In this document: positions 4,997 through 5,304 of the stretch, in pieces
Position numbering within the stretch: position 1 is the stretch's first letter
Layout: each line of letters opens with the position of its first letter
From: Candidatus Bathyarchaeota archaeon
GTDB lineage: Archaea > Thermoproteota > Bathyarchaeia > 40CM-2-53-6
Length of the DNA: 5,304 bases
NCBI GenBank assembly: GCA_005888695.1
Contig: VBBH01000303.1
Coordinates: 1-5,304 of the forward strand
Direction: 5' to 3'
Translations under genes and position numbers: made by a program
Notes under the pieces: model-generated
The model's input: only the letters and a program-made list of their open reading frames with translations
What the model was told of the DNA's origin: nothing
The model's database searches: none

Positions 4997-5304
4997 CAAT
5001 CTCAATCAGGACAGAACTCAGTCACAACTACTCGTTCGACAGTAGCATAGACTGCATCTTCAAGCTAACCTTAGTCGCGGAGAGTCGTGCCGAAGCTAAA
5101 GGATTCCACCACATTATCGTGATCGACACCAGCACTTCAATGGCGGGGCAAAAGATCGAGCTTGCAAAGCGAGGAGCGGAAGAGTATGCGAAACGAATCC
5201 CATCAGGCAACCGTGTATCAATCGTCACTTTCTCAGATACGGTGCACACCTACCCCGAAACCGATCTAAGCAAGGTATTGCCAACCATCAAAGCAGCTGG
5301 CCTA
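4993..5304 (+). CDS. vWA-domain protein, N-terminal part only (ArnB-like); continues past right edge
   Basis: Open to the end of the window: 104 residues from the ATG at 4993, which overlaps the phosphatase stop as ATGA. Residues 1-36 look like beta-strands (an opening M-T-I-S-I-R, then I-F-K-L-T-L-V-A) before a von Willebrand A domain. The domain starts with the MIDAS metal motif D45-T-S47-T-S49-M, preceded by hydrophobic H-I-I-V-I, followed by a helix (K54-R68) and the core strand R74-V-S-I-V-T-F-S81. The DxSxS motif is intact, so metal-dependent ligand binding is expected; the later MIDAS Thr and Asp would lie beyond the window. A short beta stretch before the vWA core fits ArnB, whose vWA domain sits in a Sec23/24-like scaffold and which pairs with the FHA protein ArnA. 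The gene order supports that reading, but the C-terminal part that would carry phospho-sites is not seen. The vWA call is firm, the ArnB relation moderate. Confidence 0.88.
   Translation, partial: MTISIRTELSHNYSFDSSIDCIFKLTLVAESRAEAKGFHHIIVIDTSTSMAGQKIELAKRGAEEYAKRIPSGNRVSIVTFSDTVHTYPETDLSKVLPTIKAAGL

Noticed and set aside
5028..5249. 73-residue - strand frame near the right end
   Set aside because: The + strand frame there encodes a clear vWA MIDAS domain continuous with the operon.

Overview
This window most likely comes from an archaeon, probably of the TACK/Proteoarchaeota group. The assignment rests on gene content: a zinc-finger/FHA protein, an eukaryote-like PPP phosphatase and a vWA protein lie in one tight operon, recalling the ArnA/ArnB phospho-regulatory proteins of Sulfolobus. 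Frequent AGA/AGG arginine codons, weak Shine-Dalgarno signals and ATGA start/stop overlaps fit but do not prove it. G+C looks close to half. No mobile element, CRISPR array, tRNA or rRNA was seen.

Layout. (1) About 21-884, + strand: a single-pass membrane protein whose exported part is a repetitive beta-solenoid of the DUF4097 (putative adhesin) kind; its true start may lie left of the window. (2) 913-3165, - strand, convergent with (1) and separated by only 28 bases: a 750-residue membrane-anchored Ser/Thr protein kinase with eight predicted transmembrane helices, an Ig/filamin-like beta domain, a proline-rich linker and a C-terminal kinase domain. (3) 3166-3380: a 215-base divergent intergenic region, presumably carrying promoters for both directions. 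(4) 3381-5304, + strand: three overlapping genes, coding for an RanBP2-type zinc finger + acidic linker + FHA protein, a PPP-family phosphatase, and the first 104 residues of a vWA-domain protein that runs off the right edge.

Together the genes look like a complete protein-phosphorylation circuit. The divergent kinase would write phospho-Thr/Ser, the FHA protein would read phospho-Thr, the PPP enzyme would erase it, and the vWA protein would be the FHA partner or effector. The closest characterised parallel is ArnA (zinc finger + FHA) with ArnB (vWA), which interact in a phosphorylation-dependent way and repress archaellum genes in Sulfolobus acidocaldarius, with kinases and a PP2A-type phosphatase acting on them. 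The distinctive points here are the phosphatase gene placed between the FHA and vWA genes, the kinase with eight membrane spans next door, and a duplicated linker segment that ends both times in a likely FHA-binding phospho-site. The output of the circuit cannot be read from the window.
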